Assembly: GCF_042655435.1 (NCBI RefSeq)
Contig: NZ_JBHSMG010000002.1
Coordinates: 186,001-250,000 of the forward strand
Source of the DNA: Lysinimonas soli
GTDB taxonomy: Bacteria > Actinomycetota > Actinomycetes > Actinomycetales > Microbacteriaceae
Direction: 5' to 3'
Length of the DNA stretch: 64,000 nucleotides
The notes below the pieces were generated by a model. That model did no database searches. It was not told where the DNA came from and was given only the letters and a program-made list of their open reading frames with translations. The first letter of the stretch is position 1, and each line of letters opens with the position of its first letter. Position numbers and translations under genes: made by a program. Shown one piece after another: positions 25,455 to 33,420 of the stretch.

Positions 25455-26192
25455 GTGCGTGCCAGTGACCGAGCCTACGAAGCGCTGCGCGACGACATCC
25501 TGAACTGGCGCATCGACCCCGGCACGGCGCTCAGCGAGACGGAGCTCGCCGTGCGGCTCGGCGTCTCGCGCACCCCCCTGCGCGCGGCCCTGGCGCGGCT
25601 CGCGCTCGAAGGTCTCGTCGATACCACGCGCGGTCGCACCGGGGTCGTTCCGGACGTGTCGACCGAGAGCATCGCCGAGCTGTTCGAGCTGCGCGAGGCG
25701 CTCGAGCTCCAGGCGGCACGCCTCGCGGCACGCCGCCGGGACCCGGTCGTCTTCGACGGGCTGGTCGACAGCTTCGCGCACGCTACCGAGACCCTGGCCG
25801 CGGGCGGCACCGAGGCCTACTACGCGGTCGTGGCGCGCTTCGATGCGGCGATGGACGAGGCGGTCGGCAACCCGGTGCTGCGGGCGGCGCTCGACAGCGT
25901 GCGGGTGCACCTGGTGCGGGCGCGGCGGCTCGCCCAGGACAATCCCGAGCGCCTGCTGCGGGCGGCGGCCGAGCATCGCCTGATCTGCGAGGCGGTGCGC
26001 GACGGGGATGCCGAGCTCGCGGCATCCGCGACAGCCGTCCACCTGCACGCCTCGCTCACCACGATCGTCGCCATGCTGCGCGACCGGGACGGCACCCACC
26101 GCGCCGGCACGGCATCCCCCCGGACCGCATCCCACCAGACCATCCCCCACCAGAGCATCCCGTCCACGACGGGCACGAAGGGCAGCCGATGA
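25455..26192 (+). CDS. GntR-family (FadR/FCD subfamily) transcriptional regulator
   Basis: A 245-residue DNA-binding protein. An N-terminal winged helix (about 5-70: LRDDILNWRIDPGTALSETELAVRLGVSRTPLRAALARL) precedes an FCD ligand domain (about 80-215, LFELREALELQAARLA...). The last 25 residues are a His/Thr/Pro-rich tail. It overlaps prpD by 4 bp (ATGA), so it most likely controls the methylcitrate operon in response to a pathway intermediate. Actinobacteria more often use a PrpR of another family here, so the regulator type is worth noting. Confidence 0.88.
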   Translation: MRASDRAYEALRDDILNWRIDPGTALSETELAVRLGVSRTPLRAALARLALEGLVDTTRGRTGVVPDVSTESIAELFELREALELQAARLAARRRDPVVFDGLVDSFAHATETLAAGGTEAYYAVVARFDAAMDEAVGNPVLRAALDSVRVHLVRARRLAQDNPERLLRAAAEHRLICEAVRDGDAELAASATAVHLHASLTTIVAMLRDRDGTHRAGTASPRTASHQTIPHQSIPSTTGTKGSR

Positions 26193-27685
26193 AGACCTAC
26201 TCCGTCAGGACCTACCGCAGCGACGAGCAGCTGCCGCGCGAGCAGCAGCTCGCCTGGCGGATCGCCGAGGTCGCGACCGACCCCGTCGCGGTCTCACCCG
26301 AGGTCACCGAGATGATCATCAACCGGGTCATCGACAACGTGGCCGTCGCGACCGCGTCGCTGAGCCGCCCGCCGGTCGTCGCGGCTCGCGGGCAGGCCGA
26401 GGCGCATCCGTACTCGCCCGGCGCGACGGTGTTCGGCTCGCAACTGCGATCGAGCCCCGAGTGGGCGGCGTTCGCCAACGGGGTCGCGGTGCGCGAGCTC
26501 GACTTCCACGACACCTTCCTGGCCGCCGAGTACTCGCACCCCGGCGACAACATCCCGCCGATCCTGGCCGTCGCGCAGCACACCGGCAAGGATGGCGCGG
26601 CGCTCGTGCGCGGAATCGCGACCGGGTACGAGATCCAGATCGACCTGGTCAAGGCGATCAGCCTGCACGCCCACAAGATCGACCACGTCGCCCACCTCGG
26701 GCCGAGCGCGGCCGCCGGAATCGGCACCCTGCTCGGGCTGCCGGCCGAGACGATCTACCAGGCGATCGGGCAGGCCCTGCACACCACCACGGCGACCCGC
26801 CAGTCGCGCAAGGGCGAGATCTCGACCTGGAAGGCCTACGCCCCGGCCTTCGCCGGCAAGATGGCGATCGAGGCGGTGGATCGGGCGATGCGCGGTCAGA
26901 CCAGCCCGTCGCCGATCTGGGAGGGCGAGGACGGCGTCATCGCCTGGCTGCTCGACGGGCCGTCCGGCCGCTACGAGGTGGCACTGCCCGAGGCCGGCGA
27001 GGCCAAGCGCGCGATCCTCGACAGCTACACGAAGGAGCACTCCGCCGAGTACCAGGCCCAGGCCTGGATCGACCTGGCGCGCAAGCTCGGGGCGCAGCAT
27101 CCGGAGCTCAAGGACCCGGCGAACGTCGAGAAGATCGTGCTGGCGACCAGCCATCACACCCACTTCGTGATCGGCTCCGGATCGGGCGACCCGCAGAAGT
27201 ACGACCCCACGGCCAGTCGCGAGACCCTCGACCACTCGGTGCCGTACATCTTCGCCGTCGCGCTGCAGGACGGGACGTGGCACCACGTCGACTCGTACGC
27301 CCCCGAGCGCGCCGGCCGGCCCGACACGGTCGCGCTATGGCACAAGATCACGACGGTGGAGGACCCGGAGTGGACGCGCCGTTACCACTCCAACGATCCG
27401 GCCGAGAAGGCGTTCGGCGGCCGGGTCGAGATCACGCTCACGAACGGCACGACGATCACCGACGAGATCGCGGTCGCCGACGCGCATCCGCTCGGGGCGC
27501 GCCCGTTCGCGCGCGAGAACTACGTCGCCAAGTTCCGCTCGCTCGCCGACGGGGTGCTGCCCGCCGACGAGATCGAGCGCTTCCTGGCGCTCGCCCAGCG
27601 CTTGCCCGAGCTCAGCGCCGCCGAACTCGGCGGCCTCACCGTGTGGACGCCGGGCCTGCCGACGCCCCCGCGCGGTCTGTTCTGA
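26189..27685 (+). CDS. prpD: 2-methylcitrate dehydratase (MmgE/PrpD family)
   Basis: A 498-residue enzyme of the MmgE/PrpD fold that dehydrates 2-methylcitrate to 2-methylaconitate in propionate breakdown. Family features: EFHD-like block VRELDFHDTFLAAEYSHPGDNIPPILAVA, SLHAHKIDHVAHLGPSAAAGIG, RQSRKGEISTWKAYAPAFAGKMAIEAVDRAM and DHSVPYIFAVALQDG. The length is typical. It overlaps gntR and is followed, after an unusual 260-bp spacer, by prpB. Confidence 0.92.
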   Translation: MKTYSVRTYRSDEQLPREQQLAWRIAEVATDPVAVSPEVTEMIINRVIDNVAVATASLSRPPVVAARGQAEAHPYSPGATVFGSQLRSSPEWAAFANGVAVRELDFHDTFLAAEYSHPGDNIPPILAVAQHTGKDGAALVRGIATGYEIQIDLVKAISLHAHKIDHVAHLGPSAAAGIGTLLGLPAETIYQAIGQALHTTTATRQSRKGEISTWKAYAPAFAGKMAIEAVDRAMRGQTSPSPIWEGEDGVIAWLLDGPSGRYEVALPEAGEAKRAILDSYTKEHSAEYQAQAWIDLARKLGAQHPELKDPANVEKIVLATSHHTHFVIGSGSGDPQKYDPTASRETLDHSVPYIFAVALQDGTWHHVDSYAPERAGRPDTVALWHKITTVEDPEWTRRYHSNDPAEKAFGGRVEITLTNGTTITDEIAVADAHPLGARPFARENYVAKFRSLADGVLPADEIERFLALAQRLPELSAAELGGLTVWTPGLPTPPRGLF

Positions 27686-27744
27686 GGCGCGACCCCGCTT
27701 CGGAATGCCGAGCCCGACCCGGCGCTCCCACTCCCACTCCCCCC

Positions 27745-27804
27745 CGCACCCGCACCCGCACCCGCATCCGCATCCGCACCCGCACCCGCACCCGCACCCG
27801 CACC
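27745..27804 (+). repeat. Hexanucleotide tandem repeat (CGCACC x10)
   Basis: Ten contiguous 6-bp units between prpD and prpB: units 1-3 and 6-10 are CGCACC, units 4-5 are CGCATC. The array ends exactly one base before a 15-bp inverted repeat. Such perfect short arrays gain and lose units by slippage, which would alter the length of the prpD-prpB spacer in steps of six bases. Confidence 0.9.
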
Positions 27805-27805
27805 A

Positions 27806-27881
27806 AAATGAAGGAGATGCTCAATGGATGACCGCATGAGACCCGAATCCGCGTCAGGCCCGGCGCGCATTTCCTTCATTT
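27806..27881 (+). promoter_or_regulatory. Long hairpin that would hide a Shine-Dalgarno site
   Basis: Arms AAATGAAGGAGATGC (27806-27820) and GCATTTCCTTCATTT (27867-27881) pair over 15 positions: 14 Watson-Crick pairs and one G-U in RNA. The 46-base loop contains an ATG (27824). The left arm includes AAGGAG, a strong ribosome-binding sequence spaced 7 bases from that ATG. It could be a translational switch, an mRNA processing or attenuation site, or at the DNA level an operator. Confidence 0.6.
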
Positions 27882-27946
27882 CGCCAGGGCAGGCGAGACG
27901 GACGCGCGGTGAGGGCCGCGTTGAGCGCACAGCAGGAGGGCGCTGA
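27824..27946 (+). CDS. Possible 40-residue leader peptide before prpB
   Basis: An open frame of 40 codons, MDDRMRPESASGPARISF..., preceded by AAGGAG at the right distance. Its TGA overlaps the prpB ATG (TGATG), the arrangement of translational coupling. The product is Arg-rich, soluble and unlike anything I know. Much of the frame overlaps the hairpin loop and right arm, so codons may be dictated by RNA structure. It may be a leader peptide or chance. Confidence 0.3.
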   Translation: MDDRMRPESASGPARISFISPGQARRTRGEGRVERTAGGR

Positions 27947-28872
27947 TGCTGCAGTCCACGATCCCGCCGCACGAGAAGCGCGCCGCCTTCCGAGCCGCCC
28001 TCGCGAGCGGCACCCTGCTGCGGATGCCCGGCGCCTTCAACCCGCTGAGCGCGCAGCTCATCCAGGACAAGGGCTTCGAGGGCGTGTACGTCTCGGGCGC
28101 CGTGCTCTCGGCCGATCTCGGGTTGCCCGACATCGGACTCACCACCCTGAGCGAAGTGGCCCAGCGCGCCGGGCAGATCGCCCGGGTCACCGACCTTCCC
28201 GCGCTCGTCGACGCCGACACCGGATTCGGCGAGCCCATGAACGTCGCCCGCACCGTGCAGCTGATCGAGGATGCCGGCCTCGCCGGCCTGCACATCGAGG
28301 ACCAGGTCAACCCCAAGCGCTGCGGCCACCTCGACGGCAAGGAGGTCGTCGACGAGAACACCGCGCTCAAGCGGATCCGCGCGGCGGTGCTGGGGCGCCG
28401 GGACCCGAACTTCCTGGTGATGGCGCGCACCGACATCCGCGGGACGCTCTCCGACTCGACGCAGGGCATGCGCGCGGCGATCGACCGGGCCAAGAAGCTC
28501 GCCGACGCCGGGGCCGACGCCATCTTCCCCGAGGCGATGGCCAGTCTCGAGGAGTTCGCCGCGATCCGGGAAGCGGTCGACGTGCCGATCCTGGCCAACA
28601 TGACCGAGTTCGGCAAGAGCGAGCTGTTCACCACCCGGCAGCTCGCCGATGTGGGCGTCAACATCGTGATCTTCCCGGTGTCGCTGCTGCGTCTCGCGAT
28701 GGGGGCCGCCGAGCGCGGGCTCGAGACGATCCTCGCCGAGGGCTCGCTCACCTCGAAGGTGCCCGAGATGCAGACCCGCGCCCGGCTCTACGAGCTGATC
28801 GACTACGCGGGATACTCGTCGTTCGACGAGGGCATCTTCACCTTCGACCTGAGCCACAATCGAGACAGCTGA
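27946..28872 (+). CDS. prpB: 2-methylisocitrate lyase
   Basis: A 308-residue member of the isocitrate lyase/PEP mutase superfamily that splits 2-methylisocitrate into pyruvate and succinate. Visible: FNPLSAQLIQDKGFEGVYVSGA, the Mg-binding DADTGFGEP, HIEDQVNPKRCGHLDGKEV with the catalytic Cys in the KRCGH loop, and ARTDIRG. Length and order match PrpB. The ATG at 27946 has GGAGGG just upstream and overlaps the stop of the small frame before it. Confidence 0.95.
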   Translation: MLQSTIPPHEKRAAFRAALASGTLLRMPGAFNPLSAQLIQDKGFEGVYVSGAVLSADLGLPDIGLTTLSEVAQRAGQIARVTDLPALVDADTGFGEPMNVARTVQLIEDAGLAGLHIEDQVNPKRCGHLDGKEVVDENTALKRIRAAVLGRRDPNFLVMARTDIRGTLSDSTQGMRAAIDRAKKLADAGADAIFPEAMASLEEFAAIREAVDVPILANMTEFGKSELFTTRQLADVGVNIVIFPVSLLRLAMGAAERGLETILAEGSLTSKVPEMQTRARLYELIDYAGYSSFDEGIFTFDLSHNRDS

Positions 28873-28908
28873 GCCGGCGGCGCCGGAACCGACCCACGAG
28901 GACGTGAC

Positions 28909-30015
28909 ATGACCGACATCAAGAAGGGCCTGGCGGGGGTCGTCGTCGACACGACGGCGATCTCGAAGGTCAACCCCGAGACCAACTCGCTGCTCTACCG
29001 CGGGTACCCCGTGCAGGAGCTCGCGGCCGGCCGCTCCTTCGAGGAGGTCGCCTGGCTGCTGTGGCACGGCGAGCTTCCGACTCCGGATGAGCTGGCCGGC
29101 TTCGAGAAGGCCGAGCGGGCCGGGCGCGCCCTCGCGCCCCACGTGAAGGCCGCCATCGACCTCACGCCGGTCACGTCGCATCCGATGGATGTCGTGCGCA
29201 CCGCCGTGAGCGTGCTCGGCGCCGGCGACCCGCGGGCCGAGGACTCCTCGCCCGAGGCCGAGCTGGCCAAGGCCGTGAGCCTGTTCGCGGCCGTGCCCGC
29301 CATGGTCGCGTACGACCAGCGACGCCGGCGCGGGCAGGAGCTCGTGCCGCCGCGCGACGACCTCGACTACTCGCAGAACTTCCTCTGGATGACCTTCGGC
29401 GAGGAGGCCACCCCCACCGCGGTCGACGTCTTCCGCATCTCGATGGTGCTCTACGCCGAGCACTCCTTCAACGCGTCGACCTTTACCGCGCGGGTCGTCA
29501 CGAGCACCCTCTCGGATCTGCACTCGGCGGTCGTCGCGGCGATCGGTGCCCTCAAGGGCCCGCTTCACGGCGGGGCCAACGAGGCCGTCATGCACGTCTT
29601 CGACGAGATCGGCGGGGCCGACCGGGCCGAGGCCTGGCTCGACCGCGCCCTCGCCGAGAAGCGCAAGATCATGGGCTTCGGGCACCGGGTCTACAAGAAC
29701 GGTGACTCGCGCGTTCCCACGATGAAGGCGGCCCTCGACCGGCTGATCGCCGAGCACAGGGCCCAGGAGCTGCTCGCGTTGTACGAGACGCTGGCGACCG
29801 CGATGGATGCCCGCAAGTCGATCAAGCCGAACCTCGACTACCCGAGCGGCCCGGCCTACCGGCTGCTGGGGTTCGACACCGAGATGTTCACCCCGCTGTT
29901 CGTCGCGAGCCGGGTCACCGGGTGGACGGCGCACATCATGGAGCAGCGTGCCGCGAACGCGTTGATCCGCCCGCTCTCGGAGTACGTCGGCCCGGAGGAG
30001 CGGCACCTGCCGTGA
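28909..30015 (+). CDS. prpC: 2-methylcitrate synthase (citrate synthase family)
   Basis: A 368-residue citrate synthase-fold enzyme that condenses propionyl-CoA with oxaloacetate. Active-site regions: LLYRGYPVQEL, SFNASTFTARVV (catalytic His in YAEHSFNAS), LHGGANEAVM, GFGHRVYKNGDSR, and the Asp-containing PNLDYPSGPAY. The short length is typical of the PrpC/small type I group. Placement after prpD and prpB supports 2-methylcitrate synthase over the Krebs-cycle enzyme. The ATG follows prpB by 36 bp. Confidence 0.93.
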   Translation: MTDIKKGLAGVVVDTTAISKVNPETNSLLYRGYPVQELAAGRSFEEVAWLLWHGELPTPDELAGFEKAERAGRALAPHVKAAIDLTPVTSHPMDVVRTAVSVLGAGDPRAEDSSPEAELAKAVSLFAAVPAMVAYDQRRRRGQELVPPRDDLDYSQNFLWMTFGEEATPTAVDVFRISMVLYAEHSFNASTFTARVVTSTLSDLHSAVVAAIGALKGPLHGGANEAVMHVFDEIGGADRAEAWLDRALAEKRKIMGFGHRVYKNGDSRVPTMKAALDRLIAEHRAQELLALYETLATAMDARKSIKPNLDYPSGPAYRLLGFDTEMFTPLFVASRVTGWTAHIMEQRAANALIRPLSEYVGPEERHLP

Positions 30016-30079
30016 CCGCGGTGGCCCGTCAGGCCGGCTCGGCGGAGCGGGGTCTCGCGAATAGTGTTACGTTCCGGAC

Positions 30080-31141
30080 ATGTCCCGGATCGTCGCAGTG
30101 GCGCCGGCTCTGCCCGAGAACGTCTATCCGCAGGCCGAGATCACGGCGGAGCTGACGGCTCTCATCACGGACGATCGCACCCGCCAGGCGGTGATGTCGC
30201 GGTTTCATGCCGCCAGCGGCATAGGTCACCGTCACACGGTGCTGCCGCTCGAGCGCTATCGCGAGCTCGGCTCGTTCGAACAGGCGAACGAGCTGTGGAT
30301 CGACGAGGGCACGGCGCTCGCGGCCCGCGCCGTGACGGCCGCTCTGGCCAGTGCGGGGCTGACCGCCGACCAGCTCGACTACCTGCTCTTCACCTCGGTC
30401 ACGGGGATCGCCGCCCCGTCGATCGACGCCCGGCTGGTTCCGCTGCTCGGACTGCGGCCGGATATCAAACGGATGCCGTCCTTCGGCCTGGGCTGCGTGG
30501 CCGGCGCCGCGGGGCTCGCCCGCGTGCACGACTACCTGCTCGGGCATCCCGACGAGATCGCCGTGCTGGTCTCGGTCGAGCTCTGCTCGTTGACGCTGCA
30601 GCGCTCCGACGACTCGGTCGCGAACTTCGTCGCCAGCGGCCTGTTCGGCGACGGCGCCGCGGCCGTCATCGTGGCGGGTGCGCGGCGGGCCGAGCAGCTC
30701 GGGCTGCCGGGGCCCGAGATCGTCGGGACCCGCAGCGAGCTCTACCCCGACAGCGAGAGCGTCATCGGCTGGGACATCGGCGGCACCGGATTCCGGATCG
30801 TGCTCACGGCCGCGGTCTCGGACCTGATCGACGCGCACATCGACGAGGACGTGCGCGGGTTGCTGGCCCGGCATGCGCTCGTGCCGGACGACGTCGACGT
30901 CTGGATCGCGCATCCGGGCGGTCCCCGGGTGCTCGAGGCTTTCGAGCACGGCCTCGGTCTCGACCGCGAGCAGCTGGCGGCCAGCTGGCGCTCGCTCGCC
31001 GCGATCGGCAACCTCTCCTCGTCGTCGGTGCTGCACGTGCTCGCCGACGTGCTCGAACAGCCCGACGGGGCCACCGGCCTGCTGTTCGCCCTCGGCCCCG
31101 GGGTCGCCAGCGAGTACGTGCTGCTGAGGTGGGCGGCATGA
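30080..31141 (+). CDS. Type III polyketide synthase (alkylresorcinol/quinone type)
   Basis: A 353-residue chalcone/stilbene synthase-fold homodimeric enzyme. The catalytic triad is visible as Cys139 (FGLGCVAGAAG), His278 (WIAHPGGPRVLEAF) and Asn311 (IGNLSSSSVLHVL). It extends a fatty acyl-CoA starter with malonyl-CoA (or methylmalonyl-CoA) and cyclises the product. The two overlapping downstream genes match SrsB and SrsC of the Streptomyces griseus srs operon, whose product is methylated phenolic lipid, so this is the SrsA-like member. ATG at 30080. Its stop overlaps the next start (ATGA). Confidence 0.93.
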   Translation: MSRIVAVAPALPENVYPQAEITAELTALITDDRTRQAVMSRFHAASGIGHRHTVLPLERYRELGSFEQANELWIDEGTALAARAVTAALASAGLTADQLDYLLFTSVTGIAAPSIDARLVPLLGLRPDIKRMPSFGLGCVAGAAGLARVHDYLLGHPDEIAVLVSVELCSLTLQRSDDSVANFVASGLFGDGAAAVIVAGARRAEQLGLPGPEIVGTRSELYPDSESVIGWDIGGTGFRIVLTAAVSDLIDAHIDEDVRGLLARHALVPDDVDVWIAHPGGPRVLEAFEHGLGLDREQLAASWRSLAAIGNLSSSSVLHVLADVLEQPDGATGLLFALGPGVASEYVLLRWAA

Positions 31142-31692
31142 GCCTGTCGGCGGTGCTGTTCACGGTCTTCGTGCTGCTGACCGGCATCGAACGCGTCGTC
31201 GAGCTGGTCATCTCGCGGCGGAACGCGAGCTGGGCCTTCGCCCGCGGCGGCGTCGAGAGCAACCGCTGGCAACTGCCCTGGATGATCTCGCTGCACGTGG
31301 GGATGCTGCTGGGGGCGGTCGCCGAGGTGTGGCTGCTCGGGCGACCCTTCCTGCCCTGGCTGGGCTGGCCGATGCTCGCGGTCGCGGTCGCCTGCCAGGT
31401 GGGGCGCTACTGGGTCATCGCGCTCCTCGGGCGGCAGTGGAACACGCGGGTCATCGTGGTGCCCGGCATGCCGCTCGTGCGGCGGGGGATCTACCGCTGG
31501 GAGCGGATGCGGCATCCGAACTATCTGATCGTCGCGATCGAGGGCGTCGCCCTGCCGCTCGTGCACACGGCCTGGATCACGGCACTGGTCTTCACGGTGC
31601 TCAACGCGATCCTGTTGCTGGGCTTCCGGATCCCGGCCGAGAACCGCGCACTGGCGGGCGCGGCCGAGATCGGTACGGGCATCCGCACGTGA
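31138..31692 (+). CDS. Isoprenylcysteine carboxyl methyltransferase-like membrane methyltransferase (SrsB-like)
   Basis: A 184-residue protein with about four to five membrane helices of the ICMT/phospholipid methyltransferase fold. The characteristic C-terminal block is present: RQWNTRVIVVPGMPLVRRGIYRWERMRHPNYLIVAIEG, which binds S-adenosylmethionine. In srs-type operons the homologue O-methylates alkylresorcinols. ATG overlaps the polyketide synthase stop and the stop overlaps the next GTG by 4 bp, so the three genes form a tight operon. Confidence 0.88.
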   Translation: MSLSAVLFTVFVLLTGIERVVELVISRRNASWAFARGGVESNRWQLPWMISLHVGMLLGAVAEVWLLGRPFLPWLGWPMLAVAVACQVGRYWVIALLGRQWNTRVIVVPGMPLVRRGIYRWERMRHPNYLIVAIEGVALPLVHTAWITALVFTVLNAILLLGFRIPAENRALAGAAEIGTGIRT

Positions 31693-32708
31693 CCCACGTG
31701 CTGGTGGCCGGCGGCGGACCGGTCGGGCTCGCCTGCGCGATCGAGGCGCGGATGGCCGGCTGCCAGGCGACGGTGGTCGAGCCGCGGGTCGGGATCATCG
31801 ACAAGGCGTGCGGCGAGGGGATCATGCCCGGAGGCGTCGCCGCGCTGGCGCGGCTCGGGGTCGAGCCGCGCGGCTTCCCGTTGCGCGGGGTCGAGTACCG
31901 CGACGGGCGGCGCGCGGCCCAACATCGCTTCGCCGCGGGCCCGGCACTCGGAGTGCGCCGCACGACGCTGCACGCGGCCCTGCGCGACCGCGCCGAGCAA
32001 CTCGGCGTGCGCGTCGTGCAAGGGCGCGTGGATGCCGTGGCCCAGGATGCCGGTGGTGTGACGGCCGCGGGCATCCGCGCCGACTGGCTGCTCGGCGCGG
32101 ACGGGCTGCACTCGACGGTCGCGCGGGCGACGGGACTGCACGCGGGAACCCCGCGCCCGCGCCGCCGCTACGGCCTGCGCCGGCACTTCGCGATCGAGCC
32201 GTGGTCGGAGCTGATCGAGGTGCACTGGACGCCGCTCGGCGAGCTGTACGTGACCCCGACCGGCGACGGGGTCGTCGGCATCGCCTCGTTGGCGCGGCGC
32301 GGGGTGGACTTCGAGGAGGCGATCGCGGCGGCCCCCGAGCTGGCGGCGCGCCTGCGCGGTGCCGAGCCGCGCAGCGAGTTGCGCGGCGCCGGGCCGTTCC
32401 GGCAGCGTACCCGCGCGCGGGTGGTCGGCCGGGTGCTGCTGGTCGGCGACGCCTCGGGCTACGTCGACGCACTGACCGGCGAGGGCATCCGGATCGGCGT
32501 GGCCCAGGCGCGCGCGGCCGTCGACGCGATCGGGCGGAACGATCCGAGTTCCTACGAGCGGGCGTGGCGGGAGGTGACGCGGGACGTCCGTCGGCTCACC
32601 GGCGGCCTCGTGCGGCTCGCGGCCTCGCCGGCACGGGGCCTCGTCGTGCCGACGGCGTCCGCGTTGCCGGGGGTGTTCGCCGCCGCGGTGGAGCGGCTCG
32701 CGCGTTAG
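31689..32708 (+). CDS. FAD-dependent monooxygenase (SrsC-like)
   Basis: A 339-residue flavoprotein with an N-terminal Rossmann fold (VLVAGGGPVGLACAIEARMAG), the CGEGIMPGGVAALARLG block seen in geranylgeranyl reductase/PHBH-type enzymes, ADWLLGADGLHSTVAR (DG motif) and the C-terminal VLLVGDASGYVDALTGEGI FAD-ribityl site. In srs-type clusters the homologue hydroxylates the methylated alkylresorcinol, giving a hydroquinone that oxidises to a quinone. GTG start within the methyltransferase stop. The 3' end touches the convergent HAD gene by 4 bp. Confidence 0.9.
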   Translation: MTHVLVAGGGPVGLACAIEARMAGCQATVVEPRVGIIDKACGEGIMPGGVAALARLGVEPRGFPLRGVEYRDGRRAAQHRFAAGPALGVRRTTLHAALRDRAEQLGVRVVQGRVDAVAQDAGGVTAAGIRADWLLGADGLHSTVARATGLHAGTPRPRRRYGLRRHFAIEPWSELIEVHWTPLGELYVTPTGDGVVGIASLARRGVDFEEAIAAAPELAARLRGAEPRSELRGAGPFRQRTRARVVGRVLLVGDASGYVDALTGEGIRIGVAQARAAVDAIGRNDPSSYERAWREVTRDVRRLTGGLVRLAASPARGLVVPTASALPGVFAAAVERLAR

Positions 32709-33394
32709 GCGGCGGTCTGCTCGCTCAGACCCAGCTCGGCCAGCAGCTCGGCGGGCGTGTCGACGACCGCGACGGCGCCCGCCTGCTCGGCGGGCGATCC
32801 GTATCCCCAGGTGACGAAGATCGTCGGGATGCCGTGATGCGCGGCCCCCTCCACGTCGTGGTGGCGGTCGCCGACCAGCACCGGCCGCGACAGGTCGAAG
32901 TCGTGCAGGCTCAGCCGGCGCAAGGCCTCCTCGACGACGTCCTTCTTGGCGCTGCGGCGCTCGTCATCGCTCGCCCCGGTCAGCTCGTGGAACGGATCGA
33001 GCAGCCCGAAGTGCCCGAGCACGGTGCGCGCGGGCGTCTCGGGCTTCGAGGTCGCCAGCGACAGCGGGATGCCGGCCGCCGCGATCTCGCGCAGCACCGC
33101 GGGCACCCCGGGATACACGGTCGCGTCGTAGACCCCGGTCGAGAGGTAGCGCTCGCGGTAGATCCGCAGCGCGCGCAGCGACTCGTCGGTGTCGAAGCCG
33201 GCGCGATCGCGGAAGGAGTCCAGGATCGGCGGCCCCACCCATTCCAGCAGCTGTGCGGGAGTGGGCGCGGGAAGCCCCAGGCGCTCGAAGGTGTACGCGA
33301 GGGTCGCGGTGATGCCGGGGGCGGAGTCGACGATCGTGCCGTCGAGATCGAACAGCACGGCGCTGTACGGGGCGGGGCTCGGCTGTCGGGGCAT
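32705..33394 (-). CDS. HAD-family hydrolase, phosphoglycolate phosphatase-like
   Basis: A 229-residue haloacid dehalogenase-superfamily phosphatase with motif I VLFDLDGTIVDS, a four-helix cap (residues 25-95), motif II SLATSKP, the Lys of motif III (KKDVVEEALRR) and motif IV VGDRHHDVEGAAHHG. This profile fits the Gph group (phosphoglycolate or related sugar phosphates). ATG at 33394 gives a short N-terminus before motif I. It is upstream-adjacent to nucS on the same strand but 26 bp away. Confidence 0.88.
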   Translation of the reverse strand: MPRQPSPAPYSAVLFDLDGTIVDSAPGITATLAYTFERLGLPAPTPAQLLEWVGPPILDSFRDRAGFDTDESLRALRIYRERYLSTGVYDATVYPGVPAVLREIAAAGIPLSLATSKPETPARTVLGHFGLLDPFHELTGASDDERRSAKKDVVEEALRRLSLHDFDLSRPVLVGDRHHDVEGAAHHGIPTIFVTWGYGSPAEQAGAVAVVDTPAELLAELGLSEQTAA

Positions 33395-33420
33395 TTGCCG
33401 CCAGCCTACGTCGGCGCGGC

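Noticed and set aside
23409..26150. Long minus-strand frame of 913 codons
   Set aside because: Only 23409-24764 is a real gene (MFS). The remainder is antisense to the rhodanese and gntR genes.
27745..27804. Possible CRISPR-like array
   Set aside because: Units are six bases with no spacers and no cas genes in the window. It is a simple tandem repeat.
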